Origin: Bacteroidota bacterium
GTDB lineage: Bacteria; Bacteroidota; Ignavibacteria; Tepidaquicellales; Tepidaquicellaceae
NCBI GenBank assembly: GCA_018266835.1
Contig: JAFDZP010000001.1
Location: 61,202-125,201, forward strand
DNA: 64,000 nucleotides
Reading direction: 5' to 3'
Shown here: one piece after another, positions 17,179 to 26,444 of the stretch
Layout: the number at the start of each line of letters is the position of its first letter
Position numbering within the stretch: the stretch's first letter is position 1
Program-made: the position numbers and the translations under genes
The notes under the pieces: model-generated
Told to the model about the DNA's origin: nothing
Database searches by the model: none
What the model saw: only the letters and a program-made list of their open reading frames with translations

Positions 17179-18852
17179 TTAATCACCTTTTTTATCATCC
17201 TTCTTTTGAGGAGGATCTTGCTTGGGCGGATCCTGTTTTGGAGGGTCCTGCTTCGGCGGATCTTGCTTTACCGGGGGCGGATCATTTTTTACCGGAGGAG
17301 GATCGTTCTTTACCGGCGGTGGATCATATTTAGGCGGATCATATTTCGGTGGATCATACTTTGGCGGATCATTCTTTACCGGCGGCGGATTATATTTCGG
17401 CGGATCATTCTTCACAGGTGGATTGTTCTTCGGTCCTTCCTGTTTTGGCGTTTCAGTCTTCGTAGTCGTTGTATTCTTTACCGGCGGCAAATTTTTTGCA
17501 GGCGGTTCAGTCTTTACACCTTCCTTAGTCGGATTGTTAACAGATGGTCCTGCAGTTTTAATTGTTGTCGTAGTATTGGTTGTCGTGGTATTTTTTACCG
17601 GTGGCTGCTTTATTTGCGGGTCCTTTGTTATATTACCATTTCCCGGATTAGAAACATTTTGCTTTGTAATATCATCAATCAATTTTACCGGATTAATTTC
17701 ATTCTGCTGCTTTACAGGAGTTACTTTTACAGGTGTCTTTGGTCCGTTTGGATTTTTTGTAGGATTAGTATTATTTACTCCTGCAATCGTTCCTTCAGAT
17801 TTAGTAGGAATGTTTATTACCTTAGGAGTTATCTGAGTATTAGTAACTTTGCTTATTTCATTTACATTCGGTCCATTGTATTTAATTTTCTGGTTGTTGG
17901 TTACTAATGTCTGTACATTTTTTATCTTTTCCGAATTATTAATAATTTCAATATTTCTTTCAGTGTCTACTTTTGGTTTTATAGGTATATGTTTTGTTAT
18001 ATCGTTTGTATTTACAACTGTCCAGTGAATAGGATTTGAAGTAAAATGACTGTTACAAACTATTAAGTGATGAGGATTTTGCCAGTAAACAACAGGGCAA
18101 GTGGGGTACCAGCTGCAATAGCTGCCTCCATAATAATTTCCGCAGTAACGCCATGTTACCCAGTTAGGTGCCCATCTTCCTCCCGGCATCCATACCCATC
18201 CTGCAAAGCTTGTCCACATCCATCTGCCATAATTATAACAATGATTTCCCCATCTGTAATCTGAAGCCCATACCCATCCTGCGCATGTGAATTCCCAATG
18301 ACCATTGGTATATGGGTTCCAGTTTCTATCGCTGCATTCATTTGGCTGCCAGATATAAATTATCTTTTCAATTGTTTTTGTTTCGGTAACTGTTCTGACG
18401 GGTTCTATATTAGATGATGTAATATTTGTTGTAGGGACTTCTTCTATAAATGTATCGTCATCGTTTGCCGGCGCTTTGTTATTTGCTAATACTGTGTTAT
18501 TATTTTCAGCAACGGGTTCGTTATCCTGGTTAGATACATTCTGGATATCAGGAGCATCGTTCTGAGTCTGTGTCGGATTTGTTAATTCTCTTATAAAATC
18601 TTTTTGCTTTACAGGAATCCATTTTCCCTGCGAAGTTAAATCGTTCTCAAACTTTTGTTTATAAACCTGATTGGAATCTAAAAGATTTTCTGTATAATCA
18701 ATGCTGTCAACAATAGATTGGAAGTTCACATTGGGGTCTGTAGTTACAGTTGAGGGTGTGTTCTTTGTAAAAATTTTATAAGCGCCAACTGATATCGCCC
18801 CTGATAGCAGCGCTGCTGATAAAATCATTGCAAAGATTTTTTTGTTGAACAT
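17179..18852 (-). CDS. Exported W-rich DUF6600-like protein, proline-rich tail (paralogue A)
   Basis: About 557 aa from ATG 18852 (MFNKKIFAMILSAALLSG, signal peptide or anchor), which has AAGAGG upstream; an ATG at 18894 in frame lacks such support. An N-terminal segment DSIDYTENLLDSNQVY is shared with paralogue B. Residues about 165-260 form an aromatic domain of repeated W-x-P-Y-x-x-G-x-W / G-W-x-W / W-G-x-x-x-Y-x-Y-G-R-W units, matching the DUF6600 pattern. After about 300 the chain is Asn/Thr/Pro-rich and ends in some fifteen KxDPPK / PPVKNDPP units, surely disordered and basic. Probably an envelope or cell-wall-spanning protein; function unknown. B lies directly upstream on the same strand. 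Confidence 0.82.
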   Translation of the reverse strand: MFNKKIFAMILSAALLSGAISVGAYKIFTKNTPSTVTTDPNVNFQSIVDSIDYTENLLDSNQVYKQKFENDLTSQGKWIPVKQKDFIRELTNPTQTQNDAPDIQNVSNQDNEPVAENNNTVLANNKAPANDDDTFIEEVPTTNITSSNIEPVRTVTETKTIEKIIYIWQPNECSDRNWNPYTNGHWEFTCAGWVWASDYRWGNHCYNYGRWMWTSFAGWVWMPGGRWAPNWVTWRYCGNYYGGSYCSWYPTCPVVYWQNPHHLIVCNSHFTSNPIHWTVVNTNDITKHIPIKPKVDTERNIEIINNSEKIKNVQTLVTNNQKIKYNGPNVNEISKVTNTQITPKVINIPTKSEGTIAGVNNTNPTKNPNGPKTPVKVTPVKQQNEINPVKLIDDITKQNVSNPGNGNITKDPQIKQPPVKNTTTTNTTTTIKTAGPSVNNPTKEGVKTEPPAKNLPPVKNTTTTKTETPKQEGPKNNPPVKNDPPKYNPPPVKNDPPKYDPPKYDPPKYDPPPVKNDPPPVKNDPPPVKQDPPKQDPPKQDPPKQDPPQKKDDKKGD

Positions 18853-18976
18853 TTTGAAATCCTCTTTTTTAAATTTGGTATTTCTTAGACTCAATAATCT
18901 TAACTTTTGTTCCGTTGTAGCCGCCCTGATTATAAGACTAAGTTTACTCCAAATAGTTTAATAATTTTTACTCACT

Positions 18977-19006
18977 AAAAAGGGGAGTATTTATTTCTCC
19001 CCCTTT
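18977..19006 (-). terminator. Terminator after DUF6600-like paralogue B
   Basis: On the minus strand AAAGGGGGAG pairs with CTCCCCTTTTT around an AT-rich loop and ends in five T. It separates the two paralogues, so A probably has its own promoter in the 130-bp gap. Confidence 0.8.
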
Positions 19007-19022
19007 ATAATTTACTTCGATT

Positions 19023-20195
19023 TTACTTTTTGCTTCCTTCATTTTTAGGTGCGCTTTCCTTTGTTGGCCCGCTGCTCTTTGGTCCGTTATTATTGCTTCC
19101 AGGACTTTTTGAAGGTCCGTTATTATTGCTTCCGGGACTTTTTGTTGGTCCGTTACTTTTTGTTGGTCCGTTGTGATTTCCGTTTCCTCTTGTGCCGTCA
19201 GGACTTCTTGTTGTATGTGTTCTGCCTGATTCTCCGTTTCTGCTCGTGCCGTCTCTGGTAATTTTAACTTTCTCCCTGTTTGGATTATAATTACCGTTTC
19301 TGGTTGTTTTTGTATTATCTATTTTCGGACCTGTTCCGTTATTTATTGTCCTCGTAATTTTTACTTTTTGCGGATATATCTTTTCACCGGATTCCTTGGA
19401 AATGTTATTAACTTCCGGTCCATTATATTTTATTTGCTTCTTTTCTGTAGAGTACGTATTGACTCCCTTTATTTTTTCCGAGTTCTTGAGAATATCAGCA
19501 TTATTCTCGTTCTTTACAATTTTAGTCTTATCAATTTTTTTAGTGAAGTCTTTTTTATCGACAAATACCCAGTTCTTTGTCTTTGATTTGAACACATGGT
19601 TTCTTACCCAATGTCCGTGATGTCTCCAGTGTATTCTCGGACAGGTCGGATACCATCCGCAGTAATTGTTATGAGTTCTCCACATACACCAGTTCGGTGC
19701 CCAGACTCTTCCCGGAAGCCAGCACCATCCGTAGTAGCTTGACCAGTACCATCTTCCGTAGTTATAACAAGCCCATCCCCAGTCGTAATCAGATTCCCAT
19801 ATCCAGCCTCTCCATGTAAATACCCATCTGCCGTTGCTGTAGGGAGTCCAGTCCTGTTCAATATTTCTTGGTCGCCATATATAAATTATTTTTACAATGG
19901 TAGGGTCATCATCTTCCACAATTGTTGCATCATCACCGTTAACGTCTCGTATCAGATCTGCGCGGTTTATTTTTACCCACTCGCCCTGATTGGATAAACT
20001 ATCAAAGTCGCGCTGATAAACTGTATTGGAATCGAGCAGATTTTCTTTTACATCTATGCTGTCTAAGATAACATCGTCATTATCCTGACCGCTTGGTATA
20101 TCCTGTGGATAAATTTTATTTGTGGCAATAAATAAATTTACTGTCAAAAATAAAATTGCAGGAATAAATAATAAGAAATTCTTATTTTTTCGCAT
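19023..20195 (-). CDS. Exported W-rich DUF6600-like protein, Gly/Ser/Asn-rich tail (paralogue B)
   Basis: 390 aa with a signal peptide (MRKNKNFLLFIPAILFLTVNLFIA). It shares with paralogue A the segment DSIDVKENLLDSNTVY, then QGEWVKI, the core KIIYIWRPR...DWTPYSNGRW, GWIWESDYDWGWACYNYGRW and GWYPTCPRIHW, and the later KIKYNGPEVN-like stretch. The C-terminal 100 residues differ: NNNGPSKSPGS repeats in place of the proline-rich tail. Four cysteines in the aromatic domain (ACYNYG, GWCW, NWCMW, PTCP) match three or more in A, suggesting disulfides or metal binding. Domain function unknown. Confidence 0.82.
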   Translation of the reverse strand: MRKNKNFLLFIPAILFLTVNLFIATNKIYPQDIPSGQDNDDVILDSIDVKENLLDSNTVYQRDFDSLSNQGEWVKINRADLIRDVNGDDATIVEDDDPTIVKIIYIWRPRNIEQDWTPYSNGRWVFTWRGWIWESDYDWGWACYNYGRWYWSSYYGWCWLPGRVWAPNWCMWRTHNNYCGWYPTCPRIHWRHHGHWVRNHVFKSKTKNWVFVDKKDFTKKIDKTKIVKNENNADILKNSEKIKGVNTYSTEKKQIKYNGPEVNNISKESGEKIYPQKVKITRTINNGTGPKIDNTKTTRNGNYNPNREKVKITRDGTSRNGESGRTHTTRSPDGTRGNGNHNGPTKSNGPTKSPGSNNNGPSKSPGSNNNGPKSSGPTKESAPKNEGSKK

Positions 20196-20258
20196 AATAT
20201 TAGCTTTAAACTTAACCGATTTTTTCTTTACACTACAAAAAAATATTTTTGTTCCATT

Positions 20259-20279
20259 TTTGTCTAAAAATAAGACAAA
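20259..20279. promoter_or_regulatory. Perfect inverted repeat upstream of paralogue B
   Basis: TTTGTCT, 7-nt spacer, AGACAAA, located about 65-85 nt upstream of the start codon of the DUF6600-like gene at 20195. Size and position fit an operator; the regulator is unknown. Confidence 0.4.
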
Positions 20280-20390
20280 TGAAATTTAATTTGGTTTAAA
20301 GAAATAACATAAATATTAATATAAAAATTACCAAGTTAAATACAAGTGGAGAGGCGGGGAAAGTATAAATAAACGTTATTTTTGAGCAAT

Positions 20391-20417
20391 AAAAAAAGGG
20401 AGCTGTTAGCTCCCTTT
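20391..20417 (-). terminator. Terminator after the M12B protease gene
   Basis: AAAGGGAGCT and AGCTCCCTTT pair perfectly over 10 bp with a 3-nt loop; minus-strand transcripts run into seven U. The stem resembles that at 17133. Confidence 0.88.
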
Positions 20418-20444
20418 AATTAAAAATTATTATTTCTAAATTTA

Positions 20445-22691
20445 TTACTTCATCAGTATCATTTTCTTCGTCTCTGAGTAAGCTCCGGCTTCTATTTTGT
20501 AGAAGTACATTCCGCTTGCAAGTGAGCTTCCGTCAAATTCATATGAATAATTTCCTTCTGTTGTAAGTGTTCCATTTATTAATGAAGCAACCATTTCTCC
20601 TCTCATATCATAAACTTTTAACGTTACGTTAGCAGTTTTTGGAATTGTGAAGTTAATTACTGTCGTAGGATTGAAAGGATTCGGATAATTCTGAGCAAGA
20701 TTGAATTTCAACGGAGCAGAATTTGTATTTCCAATTCCTACTACATTTGTGATTGTGAAATCTGCATTTGAAATATCAAAGAATGCATTTGTTGCTGCCT
20801 TAACTTTTATTCTGCATGTTGAGTTCTGAATGTTTGGTAATGTTACTATTGCTGTTCCGATATTTGGAACACCTGATGCTAATGTTGTCGGGAATGTCTG
20901 TCCGCCGTCTGTCGAAAGCAAAATATTTACTGTTGCAGCACTTACAGGAGCAGCTGATGTATTTGCTACGTTCCAGGTTACTGTCTGCGGAATATGTGAA
21001 TTCCATGTTACTGCAGTATTCGGTGAAGTAACTAAAAAAGGACCTGCAGTTGCAACAACGTTTATAGCTGTCATAGTGGCTGAGCCAACACCGCCGCCGC
21101 CTGCTTTATAATCTCTTGCAACTAATCTGAATACCATGCTTCTTGCATACGTAGGAAGCAGTTCTCCGATTGTATGGAAATTATTTACAACGTCATAAAC
21201 TCTCGGGAACTGTCTCGTTCCTGATGTAACAGGATTAAATGATCTGAAAAGCGGTGCATTTCCTGTCGGTGCATTTGGACCGCCAGAAGGACCTAAATCA
21301 TACTGCTCCCAGCAATATTTCAGCGGGTCGTTATCTGCATCTGTTGCGCTTCCAGTTAATTCAAAAGGTGTTGAAATAGGAATTGAAAATCCGCCCGTTG
21401 GTACAGATACAACCGGATTATGATTTCCTGTTGTTGTTGTTACAGGACATGCATTTCCTCCGCCAACACTTGTGTAAGCAATGATTTCATCTAAACTTTT
21501 TGCTACGAAATAAGGGTCACTATGAGGCTGAATATCATCTGCTCCGCAGATACCTGCATAAGCCATAATTGTTGTTCCGCTGCCCGGTTCGTAAGCAGTA
21601 TTGTTATTTCTGTTACCGCCGCCGCAGCTTGATGTCACGCTGTTGAATGTATGATTACCGCCAAACTGATGTCCCATTTCGTGAGCAACGTAGTCAATAT
21701 CGTACGGGTCACCGACCGGTGCGCCTGAGCCTGTTACGCCTCTTGCTTTATTTCCTGCCTGGCAAACGCATCCTAAGTATGCAACGCCGCCGCCGCCTGT
21801 TGAAAATACGTGGCCGATATCATAGTTTGCAGAACCGATTATATTATCGCATGTAGTCTGATTCTGACCAAGCATAGTATTTCCGTTATTGTTGGTATAT
21901 GGGTCTGATGATGAGCTTGTATATACTACTGAACTGTTGTTATTTACCAATACCATTCTTACTGATACTTCGTTTTCATAAACTCCGTCAACTCTGTTCA
22001 TTGACACTACGATAGCAGCCATGGCTGCATTCACTGTTCCTCCGAAGTAAGATGCATATTCGCCTGTGCAGGCTACAACTGTTCTGTAAGTTCTAAGCTG
22101 TCCTTCTGCAAGCATATCAGGATTATAAGGAGCTTGCTTTTTGTTATCAGTGTTCCAGTTATCGATAACTTCGCATGTCATTCTTTTATCTGTAACGAAA
22201 TCAGATTTGAAGTAACTGATGTAGTTATAGTTGTCGCCTTTTGCATACGGGTCAATAAATACTGTACCGCTTTCTGAAAAAATCATAGCATGGAATCCAA
22301 GCGGAGTGAGATCAAATCTAACACTTGAGTACGGGTCGTCAATTCCTTGTCCGAGGTATGTTTTTATCTCAGGGAACTGAGCGGCTAAACCGTCTTCCAT
22401 TATTGGTGAATCAACAAATTTAAATCTTAAATATGTACCGTTCGGCATAGGGAGCGAGATAACCGAATTTGAATTACTCGGACGGACATTTTTTTCCTGT
22501 GGTGCTGATTGTAAAACACTTTTTATATCGGAGATATTTAAAGTCAGTGTTCTGAACTTCAGGGGTTTAATAACTCGTTCGCCTGAACTTTGAATATTGG
22601 ACTCCGCAATATCATTCCAATAATTTGCAGCATTAGCGCTTAGCGAGATCATAACCGAAAATACGATTACGAAGAAATAACGAGAGGTCAT
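20445..22691 (-). CDS. Secreted M12B-type zinc metalloprotease with T9SS sorting domain
   Basis: Zinc endopeptidase of 748 aa. A signal peptide (residues 1-22, ending ANAAN) precedes a propeptide-like region up to about 195. The metzincin domain (about 200-415) has the zinc motif HEMGHQFGGNH at 337-347, with the catalytic Glu338, and a downstream Met in TTIMAYAGICG that fits the Met-turn. Residues about 425-650 are Ig/fibronectin-like domains (NHNPVVSVP, TWNVANTSAAP). The last 85 residues are a type IX sorting domain (NYPNPFNPTTVINF ... SGMYFYKIEAG ... KKMILMK). It is expected on the cell surface or released; substrate unknown. Stand-alone gene. Confidence 0.93.
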   Translation of the reverse strand: MTSRYFFVIVFSVMISLSANAANYWNDIAESNIQSSGERVIKPLKFRTLTLNISDIKSVLQSAPQEKNVRPSNSNSVISLPMPNGTYLRFKFVDSPIMEDGLAAQFPEIKTYLGQGIDDPYSSVRFDLTPLGFHAMIFSESGTVFIDPYAKGDNYNYISYFKSDFVTDKRMTCEVIDNWNTDNKKQAPYNPDMLAEGQLRTYRTVVACTGEYASYFGGTVNAAMAAIVVSMNRVDGVYENEVSVRMVLVNNNSSVVYTSSSSDPYTNNNGNTMLGQNQTTCDNIIGSANYDIGHVFSTGGGGVAYLGCVCQAGNKARGVTGSGAPVGDPYDIDYVAHEMGHQFGGNHTFNSVTSSCGGGNRNNNTAYEPGSGTTIMAYAGICGADDIQPHSDPYFVAKSLDEIIAYTSVGGGNACPVTTTTGNHNPVVSVPTGGFSIPISTPFELTGSATDADNDPLKYCWEQYDLGPSGGPNAPTGNAPLFRSFNPVTSGTRQFPRVYDVVNNFHTIGELLPTYARSMVFRLVARDYKAGGGGVGSATMTAINVVATAGPFLVTSPNTAVTWNSHIPQTVTWNVANTSAAPVSAATVNILLSTDGGQTFPTTLASGVPNIGTAIVTLPNIQNSTCRIKVKAATNAFFDISNADFTITNVVGIGNTNSAPLKFNLAQNYPNPFNPTTVINFTIPKTANVTLKVYDMRGEMVASLINGTLTTEGNYSYEFDGSSLASGMYFYKIEAGAYSETKKMILMK

Positions 22692-22872
22692 TTTTTAGTT
22701 TTAATTAATTTGTAAATTATTTCCTTCTGTGGTTTGAGGTGAATTATTTGAAAATAATGAATTTACCATAGGAAAACAAATGAATTACAGGGGAATTCAC
22801 CGTATTATTTCTTTATAGTGTGAACAGGGAAAATTGAATAAAATTGCACCTTATTACCGCACCACAGCAAGC

Positions 22873-22902
22873 ATGTCATTCCCGCCTTCATGGGAATGAC
22901 AT
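22873..22902. repeat. 11-bp perfect inverted repeat, REP-like
   Basis: ATGTCATTCCC and GGGAATGACAT flank an 8-nt loop, followed shortly by GCGGGAATGAAATACAGA, a partial copy of the right arm. It lies between two minus-strand genes. It resembles the dispersed CATTCCCGC palindromes found in many genomes and has no T-run, so it is more likely a repeat than a terminator. Confidence 0.55.
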
Positions 22903-22962
22903 ACAGGGCATTGCGGGAATGAAATACAGAGTGTGAGAACATCGAACAACAAAAAACGAATT

Positions 22963-23736
22963 TTATCCATTAATAAACTTCAGCAGTTCATCGTGCATCC
23001 ATCCGTTGGAAGTAAGGACTCCACGCTCATAAATAGTTCTTTCACCATTTAAGTCAGTCATAAGACCGCCTGCTTCTTCAATGCAGATTTTTACAGGTGC
23101 GACATCGTAGGGGGAGACATGCGGGTCAAGCATAAACTCTGCTTTGCCTTCAATTACTAACGTATGGCCATAACAGTCACCGTAGCCTCTATCGTAGTAG
23201 GATTTATTTACAAGCTTAAGAAATTGTTCTTTATACGGGTGTTCAAGAATGTACTCAATGCCTCCATAAATGAAATACGATTTATCTATCGAGTTTATTT
23301 TGCTCACTTTCATTTTTTTCCCTGAGCAGTAACATCCGAGTCCTTTACCTGCATAAATTATCTTTTTCATAGCAGGAAGGGCAATTACACCAAGGATAAC
23401 TTCTCCTTCGTACTCAAGAGCAAGCAGAGTGCCCCAGAAGGGAAAGTTGCGCATGAAGTTTTTTGTTCCGTCAATAGGGTCAATTATCCATTTGAAATCG
23501 GACTGCTTATCCTGCACTCCTGTTTCTTCAGCGAGGAAGCTGTGCTCGGGATATTTTTTTTTAATTTCGGAGATTAGGAATTTCTCGCATTTTTTATCCG
23601 CGATTGTAACAGGGGAGTTATCTTTTTTGTATTCGGGCTTGATGGTTTTTTTATAGTACTTAGTGGATATGCGGTTACATTCTTTGATTAAATCTACAGA
23701 GAAGCTTAGCAGTTTTTTTATGTGTTTTTCTTTCAT
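22963..23736 (-). CDS. Inositol monophosphatase family (histidinol-phosphatase-like)
   Basis: Mg-dependent phosphatase of 257 aa. Metal-binding motifs in order: EETG (FLAEETGV, about residue 70), WIIDPIDGTKNFMRNFPFWG (DPIDGT, about 86-91) and SPYDVAPVKICIEEAGG (the second Asp, about 210). The HisN subgroup, which removes phosphate from histidinol phosphate, shows the same FPxWGTLLAL pattern, so that role is more likely than inositol metabolism; no his genes are near to confirm it. A stand-alone gene ahead of the divergent GT-C gene. Confidence 0.87.
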   Translation of the reverse strand: MKEKHIKKLLSFSVDLIKECNRISTKYYKKTIKPEYKKDNSPVTIADKKCEKFLISEIKKKYPEHSFLAEETGVQDKQSDFKWIIDPIDGTKNFMRNFPFWGTLLALEYEGEVILGVIALPAMKKIIYAGKGLGCYCSGKKMKVSKINSIDKSYFIYGGIEYILEHPYKEQFLKLVNKSYYDRGYGDCYGHTLVIEGKAEFMLDPHVSPYDVAPVKICIEEAGGLMTDLNGERTIYERGVLTSNGWMHDELLKFING

Positions 23737-23896
23737 CTGAGTTAAATTGTTATGGTTAAAAATTGAGTTTTATCAAATGAAATTCAAGTTAGATTAAAAA
23801 GTTTTACTTAATAATATCGTAACTTGCAATTTATAATCATTCGTTATACATCTGAATAGAATTTATACTTTAATAAAAGAAAGCTATTTTTCAGAA

Positions 23897-25357
23897 TTGA
23901 AATATCTAATCCCAATATTATTTGCCATAGGTTCATTCATTTCCATTGTTCATTGGGTAAATAACTTTTCTTTATCGCCGGATTCCACTAACTATATTAC
24001 TGCATCTGAAAATCTTGTAAAGCACGGTTCGTTGTTTGTTTATTCAAACTGGCCATCGCGCTCTTTTGAACCGCAGACTGAACCTTATACCGAGTACATG
24101 CCCGGCTTACCGGTATTTATGGCGCCGATGTTTTTGTTCACTGATAATCCCGATACAGTAATGATTGTGATGAATTCACTCAGTATAGTGTTAGTTTATT
24201 TCATAGTGCTTTTGCTGCTGAATCAGATAGGATTCAATTCATACTTTAAAATTTTATTTCTGCTGTATCTTACATTCTTTGAGCCGTTTAAATTTATATA
24301 TAGTTACCTGTGGACGGAAACATTTTTTATTTTCTGGTCACTCCTTGCATTTTACTTTGCAGTAAAGCTTGTAAATGAAGATAATAAAAAGTATTGGGTG
24401 ATAGGCTGCATTGCAGTTGCTTTCTCTGCGTTTATAAAAATGTACGGAGTGTTTAACTGCTCTTTTTTTATTTTACCTTTCATAATTCATAAGAAGAGAT
24501 TTTCTAATCTGTTATTTTTTATTTTGATGTCGTCTGTATTCGTTGTAATTTGGTTTATAAGAAATGAGCTGACTTACGGGTACTTTACAAGTTCTCACAA
24601 ATTATTGCAGAAGTTTTACACTTCAAATATTTTAAGATCGTTCAAATGGACATTGTATCTGCTTGGTAATGATAAACTTGCAAATATATGGGCATTGCTA
24701 ATAGTAATTATAAGTACATCTCCATTATTTTTATACTTAAGAAAACGAATAAGCTATGAGAGGGATTTTCGGATTTGGAGTTTGCTTTTCATAGGAACAT
24801 TAATAAACTTTTTGGGGATATATATTTTGTCATTGGTAAGCTCATTCGATTATCTTGAAAGCAGATTACTCGCACCCGTATACATATTATTCTTTTTTGT
24901 TTTCTTTATAAGTATAAAGATGCTGTATGAAAGTTTCAATGCTAGATTACCACAGGTGAAATATTTATTTGCAGCTGTACCGCTTCTGCTGTTCATTTTT
25001 AACTCTGCTTTTGTAAAACAAATTGATACAAAGATAGATGTCCATTATGCATGGGAGCATGATTTATGGAATGAAATTAACAGCAAAGGCATTGCAAATA
25101 ACTCATCTCATTATATAACCGAGTTTAATTACATTCATCAGATATACGGAGATAAGCCTCAGAGAATTATTGTAAATGAAAATATGTTTATGAATATAGG
25201 ATTCATGAATGAAATTACTTCCAAAGGTAAGGCTCCTTTTATAGTTTTAAGAAATAAAGAACTTCCGTATTTTTATTTTGAAAAGCTTCATAAATTTCTC
25301 GGTTATAAAAAAGCTGACTTACAGGAAAAGCATTTTTCAGTCTATATAAAAAGTTGA
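23897..25357 (+). CDS. GT-C-type polytopic membrane glycosyltransferase-like protein
   Basis: 486-aa integral membrane protein with about ten hydrophobic helices and a C-terminal soluble segment of about 110 residues. The first periplasmic loop has PDSTNYITASENLVKHGS and a charged patch (TEPYTEYMPGLPVF), the layout of PMT/ArnT-like GT-C enzymes that use polyprenyl-phosphate sugars. TTG start at 23897. The stop overlaps the TTG of the following lytic transglycosylase by 4 nt, so the two are translationally coupled. No donor or acceptor can be named. Confidence 0.72.
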   Translation: MKYLIPILFAIGSFISIVHWVNNFSLSPDSTNYITASENLVKHGSLFVYSNWPSRSFEPQTEPYTEYMPGLPVFMAPMFLFTDNPDTVMIVMNSLSIVLVYFIVLLLLNQIGFNSYFKILFLLYLTFFEPFKFIYSYLWTETFFIFWSLLAFYFAVKLVNEDNKKYWVIGCIAVAFSAFIKMYGVFNCSFFILPFIIHKKRFSNLLFFILMSSVFVVIWFIRNELTYGYFTSSHKLLQKFYTSNILRSFKWTLYLLGNDKLANIWALLIVIISTSPLFLYLRKRISYERDFRIWSLLFIGTLINFLGIYILSLVSSFDYLESRLLAPVYILFFFVFFISIKMLYESFNARLPQVKYLFAAVPLLLFIFNSAFVKQIDTKIDVHYAWEHDLWNEINSKGIANNSSHYITEFNYIHQIYGDKPQRIIVNENMFMNIGFMNEITSKGKAPFIVLRNKELPYFYFEKLHKFLGYKKADLQEKHFSVYIKS

Positions 25358-26439
25358 AAATCAATAAAGAGAAAATATTATTATTCATAGATAAGATTAA
25401 AGAGAAGTATGTAAAATTCTCGAAGTCTAAATTTATTTCACTTCTGAAAAAAAAACATACGGGAATAATTGCTCAGTCTGTTTTAGTAGTCGGATTTTTA
25501 ATTTACGCTACGGGCAGCTCAGTACCAAGCAAAAGGACTATTCCCAATGTAAAAGATAATATGCCTAAATCAAGCGGTGATATTGTAACTCCGACTGAAG
25601 AAAAAAAACAAAACAAAACTGATTTTAATGAATATCTTAATTACCGTTCTTTTGAAACAGAAAACTATGTAGAAAACTTGCTGAGAAACTGGCCGCGGCT
25701 ATTAGATCTTTTCACATCAAATTCAAACTTCAGACAGAATATAAAGGATATAGATTTAAACAGACTGGAAAAAGTCTCAGGTGAAATTAAAAAGACGAGA
25801 TCATTTAGTCCCGGAAATGTTCAGGCGCTGGTTGATGAATACGGTGAAATGATAAAGCGAGAATGCAATTTCTATAAGCTTGACTGGCGTCTTGTCATTG
25901 CAATCATAAGGCAGGAGTCTTACTTCAATCCCGATGCAGTGTCTCATGCGGGAGCGCTTGGCTTTATGCAGATAATGCCGCGCACAGGTGTAGGATTACA
26001 GAATGAACTTGCCTTGCAGGATACACGCACTCCCCAGAACAATTTAATTGCGGGGATTTACTACTTCGCATCACTAGCTTCACAGTTCTCCGAGTTTGGT
26101 GATGAACGATACAAGTTTGCACTTGCTGCATATAATGCGGGTCTTGGAAGAGTTATCGATGCGTTAACGATTACTGATTACCTTGGTAAAGATTACAAGA
26201 AATGGGAGAATGTGAAAGAATCTTATCCGCTGCTATCATCAAAGAATGATTCACTTCATGCTCTTGTCTGGCCTGACAGAAAAAAACCTACTTACGGTGC
26301 GCTTGAAAACTGGAAAGAGCCGTATAATTATGTTGATGCAATCTGGTTTTACTTTAATGAGTATAAAAAATATTACGAGTCAAATCTTCCCGAAGAAAAG
26401 AAGACTTCAAACAAAAAATCTAAAAAGAAAAAGAAGTAA
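25354..26439 (+). CDS. Membrane-anchored lytic transglycosylase (SLT domain)
   Basis: Cleaves peptidoglycan glycan strands to 1,6-anhydro muropeptides. 361 aa. One transmembrane helix at about 37-54, a linker, then a goose-type lysozyme/SLT domain from about 160: catalytic Glu188 in IIRQESYFNP, then GALGFMQIMPRTG, AGIYYFASL and ALAAYNAGLGRV, all hallmarks. The C-terminus is a run of basic residues (KKSKKKKK). TTG start, overlapping the stop of the GT-C gene (TTGA). The pairing hints at an envelope polymer/wall job, but this is inference. Confidence 0.92.
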   Translation: MKINKEKILLFIDKIKEKYVKFSKSKFISLLKKKHTGIIAQSVLVVGFLIYATGSSVPSKRTIPNVKDNMPKSSGDIVTPTEEKKQNKTDFNEYLNYRSFETENYVENLLRNWPRLLDLFTSNSNFRQNIKDIDLNRLEKVSGEIKKTRSFSPGNVQALVDEYGEMIKRECNFYKLDWRLVIAIIRQESYFNPDAVSHAGALGFMQIMPRTGVGLQNELALQDTRTPQNNLIAGIYYFASLASQFSEFGDERYKFALAAYNAGLGRVIDALTITDYLGKDYKKWENVKESYPLLSSKNDSLHALVWPDRKKPTYGALENWKEPYNYVDAIWFYFNEYKKYYESNLPEEKKTSNKKSKKKKK

Positions 26440-26444
26440 CTATC

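Noticed and set aside
17158..17907. Plus-strand Arg/Leu-rich and Gly-rich ORFs (up to 249 codons)
   Set aside because: They are the opposite strand of the proline-rich tail of the DUF6600-like gene; repeats give long open frames by chance.
17133..20417. GGGAGC/GCTCCC stems as a dispersed mobile repeat
   Set aside because: Both have T-runs and sit directly at gene ends, so they are best explained as terminators of similar stem sequence.
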